64,000 nt of DNA from Ampelocalamus luodianensis (taxonomy: Eukaryota; Streptophyta; Magnoliopsida; Poales; Poaceae), in assembly GCA_036346255.1 (NCBI GenBank), contig CM070638.1, forward strand, positions 39,246,394-39,310,393. The letters are read 5' to 3'. A program made the position numbers and the translations under genes. This document shows, piece after piece, positions 9,898-22,753 of this stretch. The first letter of the stretch is position 1; every line of letters starts with the position of its first letter. Under the pieces are notes generated by a model. It searched no databases. It saw only the letters and a list, made by a program, of their open reading frames with translations, and was not told where the DNA came from.

Positions 9898-12162
9898 TTT
9901 TGTACAACAATGAAGTTCATGATTTTAGACAAATTTGGAAACAAGAAATGCATCAATCGAAGTTCGTACGAGGGAGAATGAGCATTCGGAAGTTTTGCTG
10001 GCAGAGAAAAATCCCAGAAAAAGAGACAGAAAAACATTATGATAATAGGGTTTTAGGTTTTGATTTTATTTTCTATTTTTCTTTCTAAAGGAAAACCATA
10101 GATTATTATGTCATTAGACTGGCAGGTAGGGCCGGTTTACAATGGACTCGGTCTACGCTTACCCTTTTCAATCCATAATCAAGAATAATTAGGATTTCTA
10201 AAAAAACAAATCAAGGATCTGTTCATAGGAAAACCCAACCTTTCCCGCACCAGACACTAATTTATTTTTAGCGTCTAATTAGATTGAGGAATCATTTCAA
10301 TTAAGAAGTTAAGCTTGTTGCCTTTTATTTTACTAGAATTGGAGCCAAGCTCTATTGGAATTTTTTTATTCCATTCCAAAAATAAAAATATAAAAAATTG
10401 ATTTTATTACGACATGCTATTTTTTTTCTATTCATTACCCTTGAGGATCAGGCATGGTCTTTTAGACTCCACCAAGAGTACCACCACAGAGCGGCGTGTT
10501 CCGAGTATCATTGTCTTGCAACTTAAATCTAGTTTTAATTACAAAACCTACCACTTGATCTCATCGGTCCCACATGTTAGTGACTCGGTAGTCGCAAACA
10601 AAGTCATTAGCAGTAATCTTAATCCAAATGTTGCGGGGCCTGCTTGACAGAGAAGCAAAGAGGAAGCAAAGGCAGAGCTTGCCGAGCTCACCGACGGCGA
10701 AGGATCCGATTATTTAGAAAGCTTCGTATCAAAAACGCACTGCCGGTAACAAATCAGATGATACGATTATATCACTGGAATGAAATTTTCTATTCCAAAA
10801 GCTAATCCGACTCCTAAGGAAAAGAAATCAGAATGTACCTTTCCAGCGGGGGCGGGGAATCAGCTGAAATCTGAAGGTAGAAATTAATTAAGGGATCTGA
10901 ATCCCATGTGACGGTTTTATCAGGAAAAAGAATGAAAGACAGGCCGAAGTCTGATTTAGGTACCTTAATTTCCAAGTGTAGATATAATCAAACACTGTAA
11001 CAATCAAGTTAGAACTAAATAATGGAACCCAGATGGGGAGAGATCGAGAGAGAGGACCTGCTGAGGGACGATCACCGTGGCTAGGCTCAGAGGCTGGGCA
11101 CAGGGACACAGCCGTCGGCAACGGTAGATTCGTGCTCTGCTCGCGAGTAATCAAAGAAACACTAGCCAGCCGCGACGTCGAGCGAGTGGAATAAAAGCCA
11201 TGAGCCTGACTGCTCGACTGATCTCTGCGGTTACTAGTGGGAAACAAAAGAACCAAGTGTGGAGAAACATTGACGTTAGCTGTTGGTGACACATTTGTGA
11301 TCAACAAGTTGTACACCATTACTTGAGGTGATATCACTTGTAAACAATGTCACTGGGGATCAAGTTTGGTGCACCATCTTTTCAAACCAAAATAAGTCGA
11401 CTAGCTAGCATGGAGGGTTCCATCTTTTCTTAAGTATAAAAGGAGACACACACTACACACACAGTACCCACGCATACACACGTGTGTTTGTCATGTACAC
11501 ACACTATGAATTTATCGGAGGCAATTAAAACCTCAACAGAGCACAGACACATATTTTTCTACTAAACATGTATACGTATGTGTGCTCATAAAATCAGTAA
11601 ACACCAACGCTAAATCTAGGACTCAAACCCTTGTGGGCTGGGTGCATTGCACACCTGCACGCCTAGCCATCCGGCCACAGGTCAGCTTCCTGGTTTCATC
11701 TTTTTTTGGGGTGCAGCTTGGTCTATTTGTTGATTTCCCTTCTTTTAGAAAAGGTTTGCATATGCATTTTATTTGGCTGGCATTTGACAGAGCAACAGCA
11801 AGAATATTACCACTAGAATGCTGCAGTTGCCAATTGTTTTTGTTAGTCCAAGGAGAATGACGCCCAATTTTCTTGCCAAGCGGGAAGAAAAAGACGACCT
11901 CTCCAAATCCACACACAAGTAAAGTAAAGCTCTAGTCCCAGCTAGGAAGGTGGGGAAAGCACCCATGGTACCACAGGGATCAGGGACAAGGAACAAAATC
12001 TCTCCCCCGTTTTGTTTAATCCTTGTGCAGGGCAAGACAAGGACAGGAACACCTCTTGCTATCCCCAGACAGAACAAAAACGAGGCCAGAGCGCGCGACA
12101 TCAAAACACGGTGCTAACCCTAAACTAATCGCCCGGCTGCTCTAAACAAGAATAATGATCAC
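9898..12162. repeat. Segmental duplication, copy A
   Basis: Starts at TTTGTACAACAATGAAGTTCATG and ends AACAAGAATAATGATCAC. Copy B has the same start at 12420 and the same end at 31495. The copies are near identical at their ends but differ by indels: A lacks about 480 bp present in B at 29940-30420 and has one copy of an 89-bp unit duplicated in B. A preserves the uninterrupted site (10460-10464) where the copia entered B. Frames at 10888-11337 (minus) and 11582-12104 recur in B without a recognisable protein domain, so I do not call genes. Part of this segment is probably long-LTR sequence. Confidence 0.85.
11619..11677 (-). ncRNA. tRNA-like (SINE-type) A/B-box sequence in copy A
   Basis: On the minus strand TGGCCGGATGG (11677-11667) resembles an RNA polymerase III A box and GGGTTTGAGTCC (11630-11619) resembles a B box. 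The spacing is close to that of tRNA genes. The counterpart in copy B (30952-31010) has the better box GGATTCGAGTCC. No tRNA cloverleaf is evident, so a tRNA-derived SINE head is more likely than a tRNA gene. The family is not identified. Confidence 0.35.
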
Positions 12163-12419
12163 GAACGGTTGTTTGTTACAAACCGTCTGTGATAATAATT
12201 TACTTCACAGATGGTTATTTTTACGAACCGTTTATGATACTTCACAGACAGTTTTAAACACGAACCATCTGTGATATTTCCTCTTCACAGACGGTTTTTA
12301 GCGCATCCATTTACACAGACGGTCTTTAAACCAAAACACTCTGTGATTTCATGTAATACAGACAGTTTTGGCCAACCATCTGTGATGAGGCGTCCAATAT
12401 TAGCCTTTTTGTAGTAGTG
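12163..12419 (-). mobile_element. Isolated CACTA terminus (body missing)
   Basis: Ends GCCTTTTTGTAGTAGTG at 12419. Its reverse complement runs parallel to the left end of the 5344 element (CACTACTACAAAAAGGCTAATA followed by the same series of CAGACGG units and the words GGATGCGCTAAAA and GAAGAGGAAATATCAC). Only about 260 bp remain; the other side joins copy A at AATGATCAC. It marks the junction between the tandem copies. Confidence 0.85.
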
Positions 12420-12977
12420 TTTGTACAACAATAAAGTTCATGATTTTAGACAAATTTGGAAACAAGAAATGCATCAATCGAAGTTTGTATGAGAGAGAAT
12501 GAGCCTTCGAAAGTTTTGTTGGCAGAGAAAAATCCTAGAAAAAGAGAAAGGAAAACATTATGATAATAGGGTTTCAGGTTTTGATTTTATTTTCTATTTT
12601 TCTTTCTAAAGGAAAACCATAGATTATTGTCTCATTAGACTGACAGGTAGAGCCGGTTTACGGTGGACTGGGTCTATGCTTACCCTTTTCAATCCATAAT
12701 CAAGAATAATTAGGATTTCTAAAAAAACAAATCAAGGGTCTGTTCATAGGAGAACCCAACCTTTCCCACACCCGGCACTAATATATTTTTAGCGTCTAAT
12801 TAGATCGAGGAATCTTTTCAATTAAGAAGTTAAGCCTGTTGCCTTTTATTTTACCAGAATTGGAGCCAAGCTCTATTGGAATTTTTTTTATTCCATTCCA
12901 AAAATAAAAAATGGATTTTATTACGACATGCTTCTTTTCCCCATTTATTACCCTTTAGGATTAGTCGTGGTCTTCTA
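12420..12977. repeat. Segmental duplication, copy B, left part
   Basis: Parallels 9898-10464 of copy A with scattered substitutions and small indels. Interrupted at 12977 by the copia element; 12973-12977 (TTCTA) is the left target duplication. Copy B resumes at 29057. Confidence 0.88.
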
Positions 12978-13250
12978 TGTTGGGAAACCATAGGCCTGAC
13001 CCTACAGTCGGCCCATTAGTGGGCGCCCCATCCCAAACCCTAGCAGGGTCGTAGCCTATAAATAGGGGGTACTATTCATTGTAAATGATTGATCGATGGA
13101 TAAAGGAATAAAGAGAAGCAAGACGTCCCCATATATCTCTGTGTTCAATCTCTTATTCTGTTCTTGTTGTTCATGCATTGTTCTTACGATTCTACACTTG
13201 TCTACGAGGTAATCGCTCGGACTGGACTCGCCAGCGACGGTTCCTCAACA
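12978..13250 (+). repeat. 5' LTR of the copia element
   Basis: 273 bp, TGTTGGG...TCAACA. A TATA-type sequence CCTATAAATAGGGG lies at about 13056. The tract after it, CGTTATCAGCACG at 13251, is the probable primer-binding region, though it does not match the usual initiator-Met tRNA site TGGTATCAGAGC. Confidence 0.93.
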
Positions 13251-13541
13251 CGTTATCAGCACGATCGACTCTCCTCGCATCGAAAAGGTAACCGTCGATG
13301 AACGACGCTCGTAAATTGAATCGTTTTTCTATATTGCTTTCAATTCTGCAAATTTGGCTTTCTAGATTGTTTTTCTACGGCAAATTTGCTCTAACTGTCA
13401 TGAGTCGACTTGAGTCGCCGGCACAATGCCGATCGACATTGCATGAAAGAGCGGATGTCGATTGTACCGTAGATTTGATATTGCAAATCTGTTCTAACCT
13501 ACCGCGAGCTGACTTGAAGTCGCCGGAGAAACCAATCGGTG
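13251..13541 (+). other. Copia untranslated leader, left part
   Basis: Lies between the 5' LTR and the nested gypsy. It has a short frame from 13298 without a known domain. 13537-13541 (CGGTG) is the left target duplication of the gypsy. Confidence 0.6.
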
Positions 13542-15929
13542 TGTAACACCCTGGCTATTCGGAAGCCAAGATGTCACCTAAAACATTTAACATACATCCA
13601 TATTGCGGAGAATTTGAATAAAATCAACTAATGATAGTATCAAAACAACCGGGACATGATGAAGGTATCCTTCCTTCACCATCTAAACTATTTATTTCAG
13701 TTCATTGATAATGAAAGTTCATATGCGATAATAAATCAACCTCAATGTGGAGAAGGTATCCTTCCTTCACCAATTATAATTTAATTATTACAGTTCATCA
13801 TTAACGAATGTAAGATAGAACTAAATTTAATCTTGAACATGAATAGGGTGATGTGAACGAGTAGTGCGTGTCTACTCCCTCCCAAGTGAGCCAACATCAG
13901 GGGTTACCTAAAATAAACAAACAACGCAAGAGTGAGTCCATGACTCAAAGCAAGTACATATATCAATATGATAATCATTCAATATGAATAAGACAATCTC
14001 ATCATCGTTCGATCACATCACAACCGACTACATATGAAGACATGATATGAATGCTCAAAATCAAAGGAATGGACTGCACACATGCATATACCGGTATAGC
14101 CAGTGAAACACCCGTCGGTGTTCACTCAAGCCCGCATCTTAACAAAAATGCGGGGATCCACTTCCCGTATGAAGAACGTTTCATACGGGTGTCCAACATT
14201 GCCCATCTTGGAGTTAATGGGTCTTACATGCCCATTCGGAATTAATGGGTCTTTCAAATCCACTCCGTGGGCGGACATGACAATGTCCAACACCGCCCCA
14301 CCGGAATGGTGGGACTTGCAATCCACTTTCGTGGAGGAAACATGCATAATGAATGCATAGAATGAAATACTGAATATTGAAAGACATGATAACAAAACAT
14401 GGATTCAACACATATGAAAGAACATAGACAATCCATCTTCTCTCGTATCATACCAAATCACACGGCATGACCATATAAACATTCATCAATCACAATCATT
14501 AAGGGTGGCAATGTACTTGCCTTCGCGATGCGCACGTTAGTCGGCAAAGGTGATACTCCTAAACCCGAGGCTTCACCTCCTAAACAAGTAAAATAATTTC
14601 AATAAGGACATAATATACCCAACACTACTAATCGACGTTAAACACGCTTCTGATGACTCTAGTCATTAATACAAAACTTAAAATGAAATCAACAATTTCT
14701 GACATAACTTAATTCTGGACAGCAGCACGGTAATTGACATATCTATTGGTCTGGAACTCGGAATGAGGTGAGACCAATTTCCATGGATTCTTAACTGACA
14801 TATCTACAATACTCTAGTTGGGCAAAAGTTCAGATTTTGCCTCTAATAAAATTTGGCCCACGGCTCAAATCTGTTGACTGAATTAATTGACAGAAATATC
14901 GGCTAAAATAAAATATCCATAACTTTTGTTGTACAACTCCAAATTGAACATTCTTTATCAATCTGAAAAGGTTATCGAATTATCTACAATAACTTAGTTG
15001 GCATAACATTCATATATTGTCTTTAACAAAAAGTGGCACACGGTCAAAATTAAAGATAGAAATCGACATACAAACTGGACAGACTGACATACAATCTGGA
15101 CAGTCACAAAGAAAAGTGCATAACTTTTGATCTATAAATCCAAATGAGGTGTTATTTATCAATCCTGAAAGCTAGTGATATCATCTTCAAAATTTGTTAT
15201 GGGCAAGACCTCTGAATCACCCTCTAACTAGGCCATAAATCAACCTATACAGAGACTGCTATTTCTCGTCAGGATTCTGGACAGCAGATAATAAATCTAT
15301 CATAACTTTTGACTCGAAAGTCGGAATGAGGTGATCTTGGCGGCCAACGAAAGCTAAGAACAAGACCTACATAACTTCAGGAGATGATCATCTCAGATTC
15401 GGCCTCTAAAACCACGAAACAGACCCCGCAACATTCTGGACAGAATTGATTTTCTGAACGCAGCAGTTCGATCTAATCAAATATGAACCAAATCGCATCT
15501 ACCACTAATCAAACGACGAGGATCGGTATTCGTTACCCTTGTAGAACCCTAGGAAGACGCTGATCAAACACCCCAAGAAGATCCCTTCTCTTCTCTTCCT
15601 TTCTCCTTTCTTCTCTTGCCGAATCCCTTTCTCCTCTTCCTTTTGGCCAATGGCAGCAGGATGAAGGGGTGTATGGGGCGTGCTACAGACTGGCGGCGCT
15701 ACATACCGTGCTACAGAACAGGGGTGGTTGTCTAGGGTTTTAGGAGGAAAAAGGGCAGCTTGGGCCATGGGCCTTAGGGGCGCCTCCCTTAATGGCCCAC
15801 TTCATGGCGGCCAAAGACAGCCCTTAGCTTGGGTGAGGCCCAAATTCCCAATTCTAACAGAATCCTTAAATTTAATTTAATTTTCTCTTCCAAACAAGTT
15901 TCTCTCTTACCGATATACGGGATATTACA
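13542..15929 (-). repeat. LTR of the minus gypsy (its 3' LTR)
   Basis: Plus-strand start TGTAACACCCTGG and end CGGGATATTACA. Compared with 20363-22748 it differs by many 1-4 bp indels as well as substitutions. ORFs at 14051-14451 and 15505-15768 lie within it and recur as shadows in the other LTR. Confidence 0.93.
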
Positions 15930-18900
15930 TTCTACCCCCTTAAACAGATTCGACCAAATCCTCACACAAGATCGCTTGCGAAAGGACAACCACAATCGAG
16001 AACTATTAACGGTAACCACGCACAAGTGATCAAACCCTGGATAACGCTCACGCATACGAAACTCCAACTCCCAAATGGCCTCTCCGAATTGAGGACCACA
16101 ACACAAAGATGTAAAACGACATCCGTCCTAACACTCAACCCGAACTTTCCAAGTATACTCATCGAAGAGGATCGAATGTAAGACCTTACTCGATGGTCAA
16201 CGCTTTTAATGAAAACTCAAACTTTGAATGGCCCAAATACTCACTCAAAGACGAACACAGCGATGTTGCGTTCTTCGCATATGGACCTTAGACGGTCAAA
16301 GCGATACGCCAACTTCCTAATTTACGCCATTGTTGGAAATGAGCGAATGAACTCGAGATAAACTCCCTTTGGTACGAAAACACACAACGGCTCAAAATCG
16401 AACTCTTCATCTAAGAAAGGACAACTCCGTTAAACAAGAGTGTACAATGAGCTGGTTCCTAAACCACCAATTCTCAAAAGAAGCCAACTGAAATAGAGTC
16501 CTCATCGCAACCACGCAATACTAACTCTTCACCAAAAGTGTAAATCCCAAATTTGACAGTTCATCACGAAAACAATTCCACTTTCTAAATAGGCAGTTTA
16601 CGAATGAACACCACGAAACCAAAGGAGGAATCATTTTAAATGCCCGAATAAAAAACTTCCTTTATTATTTATTTATTTATATATTTTTTTTGCCTGAATT
16701 GGAAAGAAACATACATACTAGTACAGTGCCAACTCAAATTGCCAAGGACATCAGCCAACAACACAAAGCTCATGTGAGAATAAAGAAAACGCTTCACTAC
16801 TCAAAAGACATTTTTTTCTTAGTTTCACTTTTGGAATAAAATCTCTCTCGGACCTTGGAATTCGAATTCATCGATACCACACGGGCTCAAACCTCTTAGT
16901 TTAACATCCTCAAATTAGGCTTAAACCAAATACATCATCCACACCTTTGTAGAGAGACTCTATTGATTCCATCAACACTCTAGAGAACTCCTTCAACTGA
17001 TGACATTAATTTGATAGAAGGCACCAAAGCACCTCAAAACCCATGCAATATTATCACCTCCAACTTTCAAGAATAACACGTCGAATCCTCAGTACACCGC
17101 CATGAACTACATCAAAAGAGTTCTATCGACAATCATTCCGCTACTCGTAATACTCCGTTTTCTATCCCTCTACACGCAAATCTTTGGGCGACCAAAAGTC
17201 TAGCATGAAAATGAAAAGCCCAAATTTAACCTCCGAGACCTCTACAACGAATTCCTCTTATAACAAATAGTGAAATCATCGGATTAAATCTCTAACATCC
17301 CCACAAATCCGACATACTCACTCATTGACATCATCAGAATCACTCACACAACATCGCAATACTTTCCAATTGTTTTACTCTATAACATTGATTAAGGTTT
17401 CCATACATTTGATAATCCCCAACATTTCAACATGAACCAAAGTTCGGAACTACACTATACCATAGGTCCTACTTAGTCGAACAATATACGCTTTACTTGA
17501 AACCATACATCCCATCTCAATCAACTTCCCTCCAAGAGGCTCGTGTCAAAACCAACTCATCTTCTATTACTCCTCCAATAATGGGTAGCAAAATCTCACC
17601 CCTACAATCACTTAACCACCACCAAACCAATTAACAACTTACGATTTGTAAAACTTTACAAGACAAAACGGTTTATCCTTTCTCAAAAGAAAGAGGCGAA
17701 CAAGAACAAATTTCACCACACAGGAAAAAAAAATGCTGCTGCTCACAGTGAGCACGAGACCAAAAGAAATAATCTGTAAAGAAGATCTGGGAAAACAAAA
17801 ATTGAGTTCACAATGAGTGCACGCATCCTCGAAAAGGAATAGCAAATAACCACCAATAAGAGAAATGACATTGCGATTGAAACTCGACAACTCTTGAGTG
17901 TAAAGAGCAAAAGTTTATGAACAATTCAAATAACCACAAGTTACAAAACTTGACTCAAATTCTCAAATATTCCTCTTGCACTCTTTCCTTTAACACCAAA
18001 TTAATTTTTGACTAACATCGCTTTGCCACAACGCACAAGATAAGATCTTTAGTCCAAACCACAAGGACTAATTAAGAACCAATGAAATTCTTCAATACGT
18101 CATATTTGTTCGAATAGTTCAACTACACAAGAAACATGAGATCCAAATAATCTCACCACCAAACTCAAACATTTTCAATTACAGTTTCGAAAAGCAAGTA
18201 GATTATTCTCCTCTTAAAGGAACCAACATAACTTCTTTGATTGCAACCTCACGCTGCCAACTCGGACAAAGAGCCTTTAAAATTAAATCACACAAATCTC
18301 TTAAGAAGCAACAGACAATCCAATACCTTAATTTATTTAAAATAATTTCAGCTACCGGATGATTCATGGGCTCAAAGAAAATATCACTAAAGCTAAACTT
18401 GAATTATTCTCATTCGAACGATATCACCAAAGGCGATCAAATTACTATGGGTATTAACATCAATTTCACAACAACAATTAGAAAACACTTCAAAAGACCC
18501 ACGTGAAAAGAATGAATTGATTCTTTCTCAAAAGAAGAGACAAATGGAAACGATTTTCACCAACTAGAAAACTCATCCACCACTCGCACTGAACATGGGA
18601 CCAAGAGAAGAAACCAATTAAGCAATGAACTCACAGAACATAAGTGGAGTCCATAGTTGAACGCATAAGCCTCACAAGAATAGAATATCGAACCTTATGA
18701 GATAAGAACAAATAAGTATTCAAAATCAAGCACTTGCATCATCAAGAACCACTGCAACTTTGTAACATATCGTTACTCGATAAACTTCATTTACCACATA
18801 AAGCCTGAACCCCCAAAAAATCATGAATACAAATCTTGAAATTTGATCATTTAGAGAATATCACCATGGGTGATCAAATTACCACGAGAATTAACCTCAT

Positions 18901-20362
18901 TCTCACATTTTGACGATTTAATAACATCGACAACATACACTAGTACCAAGAATCATCAAACTTTATTACTCCATCCTAAAACTTCCCAAAGGGAATACAA
19001 ACCACAAGGTTGAAACAAATTTATTATAACCAGATTATGCTAAGCAATAACAATATCACAACGCACGCTATCAAAGACTACTTACGAAATTCATCTACTC
19101 AACTGCTGGTGTTGCTCAACACCTTCTTCAACTCATTAACAATTGATGATTGTACTAACCATGTGTATACATACGGTACTAATTCCATTTGCAATCACAT
19201 AACCAAATATAAACATAGATTCACATTTCACCTTTATTCGAAATCATTTCAAAACATGATTAAAGATTCACTAACATAATTTCCTATAAACAAGGTTTCA
19301 TGAATCGATACACCAAAGACCCATCCGGTACTTTATACAAGTTTCAACAATTTTTGCATACCAGAAATAGATAAATCTAGCTCTTATGTAAGATCTATAG
19401 GTTCGAATGGATATGGATAATCTTTATTTAACATACACCGTATCAAATACAAGGACATTTCAAATTAATAAATTTCAATTTCATGGATGGTAGTTAAGAA
19501 TAATTGATTTGCACCATGCTAAAAACCCAACTTGGTAACCCACATCATAGCAATTTATTCGCTTAGTTATAACTTCTCATTTTAAGTATGGCAAGTCATC
19601 ACAAAAGGATTCTAACGCCTTACTTCAACAAAGAGAGACTTCAAATTTCAACGTCAAGTAATCCAAAAGAAACACATAAAGCAAAAGCTTTTCCATGCAA
19701 ACGAACTTACAATGGAAACTCTCACTAACCAAGCTATCAAACGAGTAAATGAGTCATTTTTTTTTCAATGAGAAAGAAGGAGCAACCATGAAAACATCAA
19801 TCTTGCCAATTGACAACGATCACAAGTAGTAAAAGCAACTCAACAGTTGAAAAGCAATAATTGTTTGAGAGAACCAAGAGGGATCTATTGAAAACCATAA
19901 ACTATCATGAACCACAAACTCAGGAGAAATTCATCAACCACCACAGGACAAGAACCGCCAAAATCGAATTCAAGGAAGAGAACAACTTTCTAAAGCAACT
20001 CACGCTAACACTTGAAACTACGGTGCTGGGTCACTACTCCTCTAACCACGCATTACGAACGTTGGTGTAACTCGTGAATCCCAGAGTAACAACCACGATC
20101 TCCACTTCTTATCATCCGTTAACAACACGCTTCACCAAAATACTCAATTATGAATATACAGACCATCTCATGACAATCATAGTATTAGTTCATATTAACA
20201 ACAAGAACGATAGTATGTAAGAAATTCAAGAACAGTTCAATATGATGAAACACACCACTAGAAATACGAATACGATGGATTACCCAAACCCCACCTCAGG
20301 TACACAGTGTGTCAATTTAATAACTTAATTACCACGGACCTAAAGCCCGCTCGATACTAATC
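15930..20362 (-). other. Internal region of the minus gypsy, largely non-coding
   Basis: 4.4 kb of A-rich sequence (plus strand) with no frame over 90 codons. Apart from the chromodomain tail, no gag, protease, RT or integrase motif was found. This fits deep decay or a non-autonomous large derivative. Confidence 0.6.
16022..16106 (-). pseudogene. Gypsy integrase C-terminal chromodomain remnant
   Basis: The minus frame encodes GEAIWELEFRMRERYPGFD, matching the chromodomain end of plant chromovirus integrases (E-A-T-W-E...M-R-x-x-Y-P). Chromodomains steer integration toward particular chromatin. Only this tail is recognisable, about 100 bp inside the LTR, where the end of pol should lie. The rest of pol could not be traced by eye between 16110 and 20300. 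Confidence 0.6.
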
Positions 20363-22748
20363 TGTAACACTGCTATTCGAAGCCAAGATGTCACCTAAAA
20401 CATTTAACATACATCCATATTGCGGGAGAATTTGAATAAAATCAACTAATGATAGTATCAAAACAACTGTGACATGATGAAGGTATCCTTCCTTCACCAT
20501 CTAAACTATTTATTTCAGTTCATTGATAATGAAAGTTCATATGCAGAATAAATCAACCTCAATGTGGAGAAGGTATCCTTCCTTCACCAATTATAATTTA
20601 ATTATTACAGTTCATCATTAACGAATGTAAGATAGAACTAAATTTAATCTTGAACATGAATAGGTGATGTGAACGAGTAGTGCGTGTCTACTCCCTCCCA
20701 AGTGAGCCAACATCGGGGTTACCTAAAATAAACAAACAACGCAAGAGTGAGTCCATGACTCAGCAAGTACATATATCAATATGATAATCATTCAATATGA
20801 ATAAGACAATCTCATCATCGTTCGATCACATCACAACCGACTACATATGAAGACATGATATGAATGCTCAAAATCAAAGGAATGGACCGCATGATGCATA
20901 TACGGTATAGCCGTGAAACACCCGTCGGTGTTCACTCAAGCCCGCATCTTAACAAAAATGCGGATCCACTTCCCGTATGAAGAACGTTTCATACGGGTGT
21001 CCAACATTGCCCATCTTGGAGTTAATGGGTCTTACATGCCCATTCCGAATTAATGGGTCTTTCAAATCCACTCCGTGGACGGACATGACAATGTCCAACA
21101 CCGCCCACACCGAATGGTGGGACTTGCAATCCACTTTCGTGGAGGAAACATGCATAATGAATGCATAGAATGAAATACGAATATTGAAAGACATGATAAC
21201 AAAACATGGATTCAACACATATGAAAGAACATAGACAATCCATCTTCTCTCGTATCATACCAAATCACAAAGATGACCATATAAACATTCATCAATCACA
21301 ATCATTAAGGGTGGCAATGTACTTGCCTTCAAGCGATGCGACGCGTTAGTCGGCAAAGGTGATACTCCTAAACCCGAGGCTTCACCTCCTAAACAAGTAA
21401 AATAATTTCAATAAGGACATAATATACCAAACACTACTAATCGACGTTAAACATCGCTTCCTCGATGACTCTAGTCATTAATACAAAACTTAAAATGAAA
21501 TCAACAATTTCTGACATAACTTAATTCTGGACAGCAGCACGGTAATTGACATATCTATTGGTCTGGAACTCGGAATGAGGTGAGACCAATTTCCATGGAT
21601 TCTTAACTGACATATCTACAATACTCTAGTTGGGCAAAAGTTCAGATTTTGCCTCTAATAAAATTTGGCCCACGGCTCAAATCTGTTGACTGAATTAATT
21701 GACAGAAATATCGGCTAAAATAAAATATCCATAACTTTTGTTGTACAACTCCAAATTGAACATTCTTTATCAATCTGAAAAGGTTATCGAATTATCTACA
21801 ATAACTTAGTTGGCATAACATTCATATATTGTCTTTAACAAAAAGTGGCACACGGGTCAAAATTAAAGATAGAAACTGACATACAAACTGGACAGACTGA
21901 CATACAATCTGGACAGTCACAAAGAAAAGTGCATAACTTTTGATCTATAAATCCAAATGAGGTGTTATTTATCAATCCTGAAAGCTAGTGATATCATCTT
22001 CAAAATTTGTTATGGGCAAGACCTCTGAATCACCCTCTAACTAGGTCATAAATCAACCTATACAGAGACTGCTATTTCTCGTCAGGATTCTGGACAGCAG
22101 ATAATAAATCTATCATAACTTTTGACTCGAAAGTCGGAATGAGGTGATCTTGGCGGCCAACGAAAGCTAAGAACAAGACCTACATAACTCCAGCAGATGA
22201 TCATCTCAGATTCGGCCTCTAAAACCACGAAACAGACCCCGCAACATTCTGGACAGAATTGATTTTCTGAACGCAGCAGTTCGATCTAATCAAATATGAA
22301 CCAAATCGCATCTACTACTAATCAAACGACGAGGATCGGTATTCGTTACCCTTGTAGAACCCTAGGAAGACGCTGATCAAACACCCCAAGAAGATCCCTT
22401 CTCTTCTCTTCCTTTCTCCTTTCTTCTCTTGCCGAATCCCTTTCTCCCTCTTCCTTTTGGCCAATGGCAGCAGGATGAAGGGGTGTATGGGGCGTGCTAC
22501 AGATGCTGGCGGCGCTACAAGATGCCGTGCTCTGAATGTGGGTGGTTGTCTAGGGTTTTAGGAGGAAAAGGGGCAGCTTGGGCCATGGGCCTTAGGGGCG
22601 CCTCCTTAATGGCCCACTTCATGGCGGCCAAAGACAGCTCTTAGCTTGGGCCGAGGCCCAAATTCCCAATTCTAACAGAATCCTTAAATTTAATTTAATT
22701 TTTCTCTTCCAAACAAGTTTCTCTCTTACCGATATACGGGATATTACA
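20363..22748 (-). repeat. LTR of the minus gypsy (its 5' LTR)
   Basis: Co-linear with 13542-15929. Begins TGTAACACTGC and ends GGGATATTACA just before the CGGTG duplication at 22749-22753. Confidence 0.93.
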
Positions 22749-22753
22749 CGGTG

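Larger units (their letters stand above)
13542..22748 (-). mobile_element. Minus-strand Ty3-gypsy LTR retrotransposon, heavily decayed
   Basis: LTRs at 13542-15929 (2388 bp) and 20363-22748 (2386 bp) are flanked by CGGTG (13537-13541, 22749-22753). On the minus strand the LTR reads TGTAATATCCCG...GTGTTACA. A polypurine tract (TTAAGGGGGTAGA) abuts the LTR at 15930-15942. A sequence like a Met primer-binding site (TTAGTATCGAGCGGGC) lies beside the other LTR at about 20346-20361. Both fix the orientation as minus. The 4.4-kb interior has no long frame; the only recognised coding piece is a chromodomain tail at about 16022-16106. It is either a very old chromovirus or a large non-autonomous derivative. 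Confidence 0.9.

Noticed and set aside
11582..12104. Overlapping frames on both strands that reappear at 30909-31437
   Set aside because: Conserved only because the segment is duplicated. Both strands are open at once and no protein family is recognisable.
14840..15320. Repeated words CATAACTTTTG...TCCAAAT and TCTGGACAG suggesting a small tandem array
   Set aside because: Spacing is irregular and the words occur in many grass LTRs. Treated as ordinary LTR sequence.
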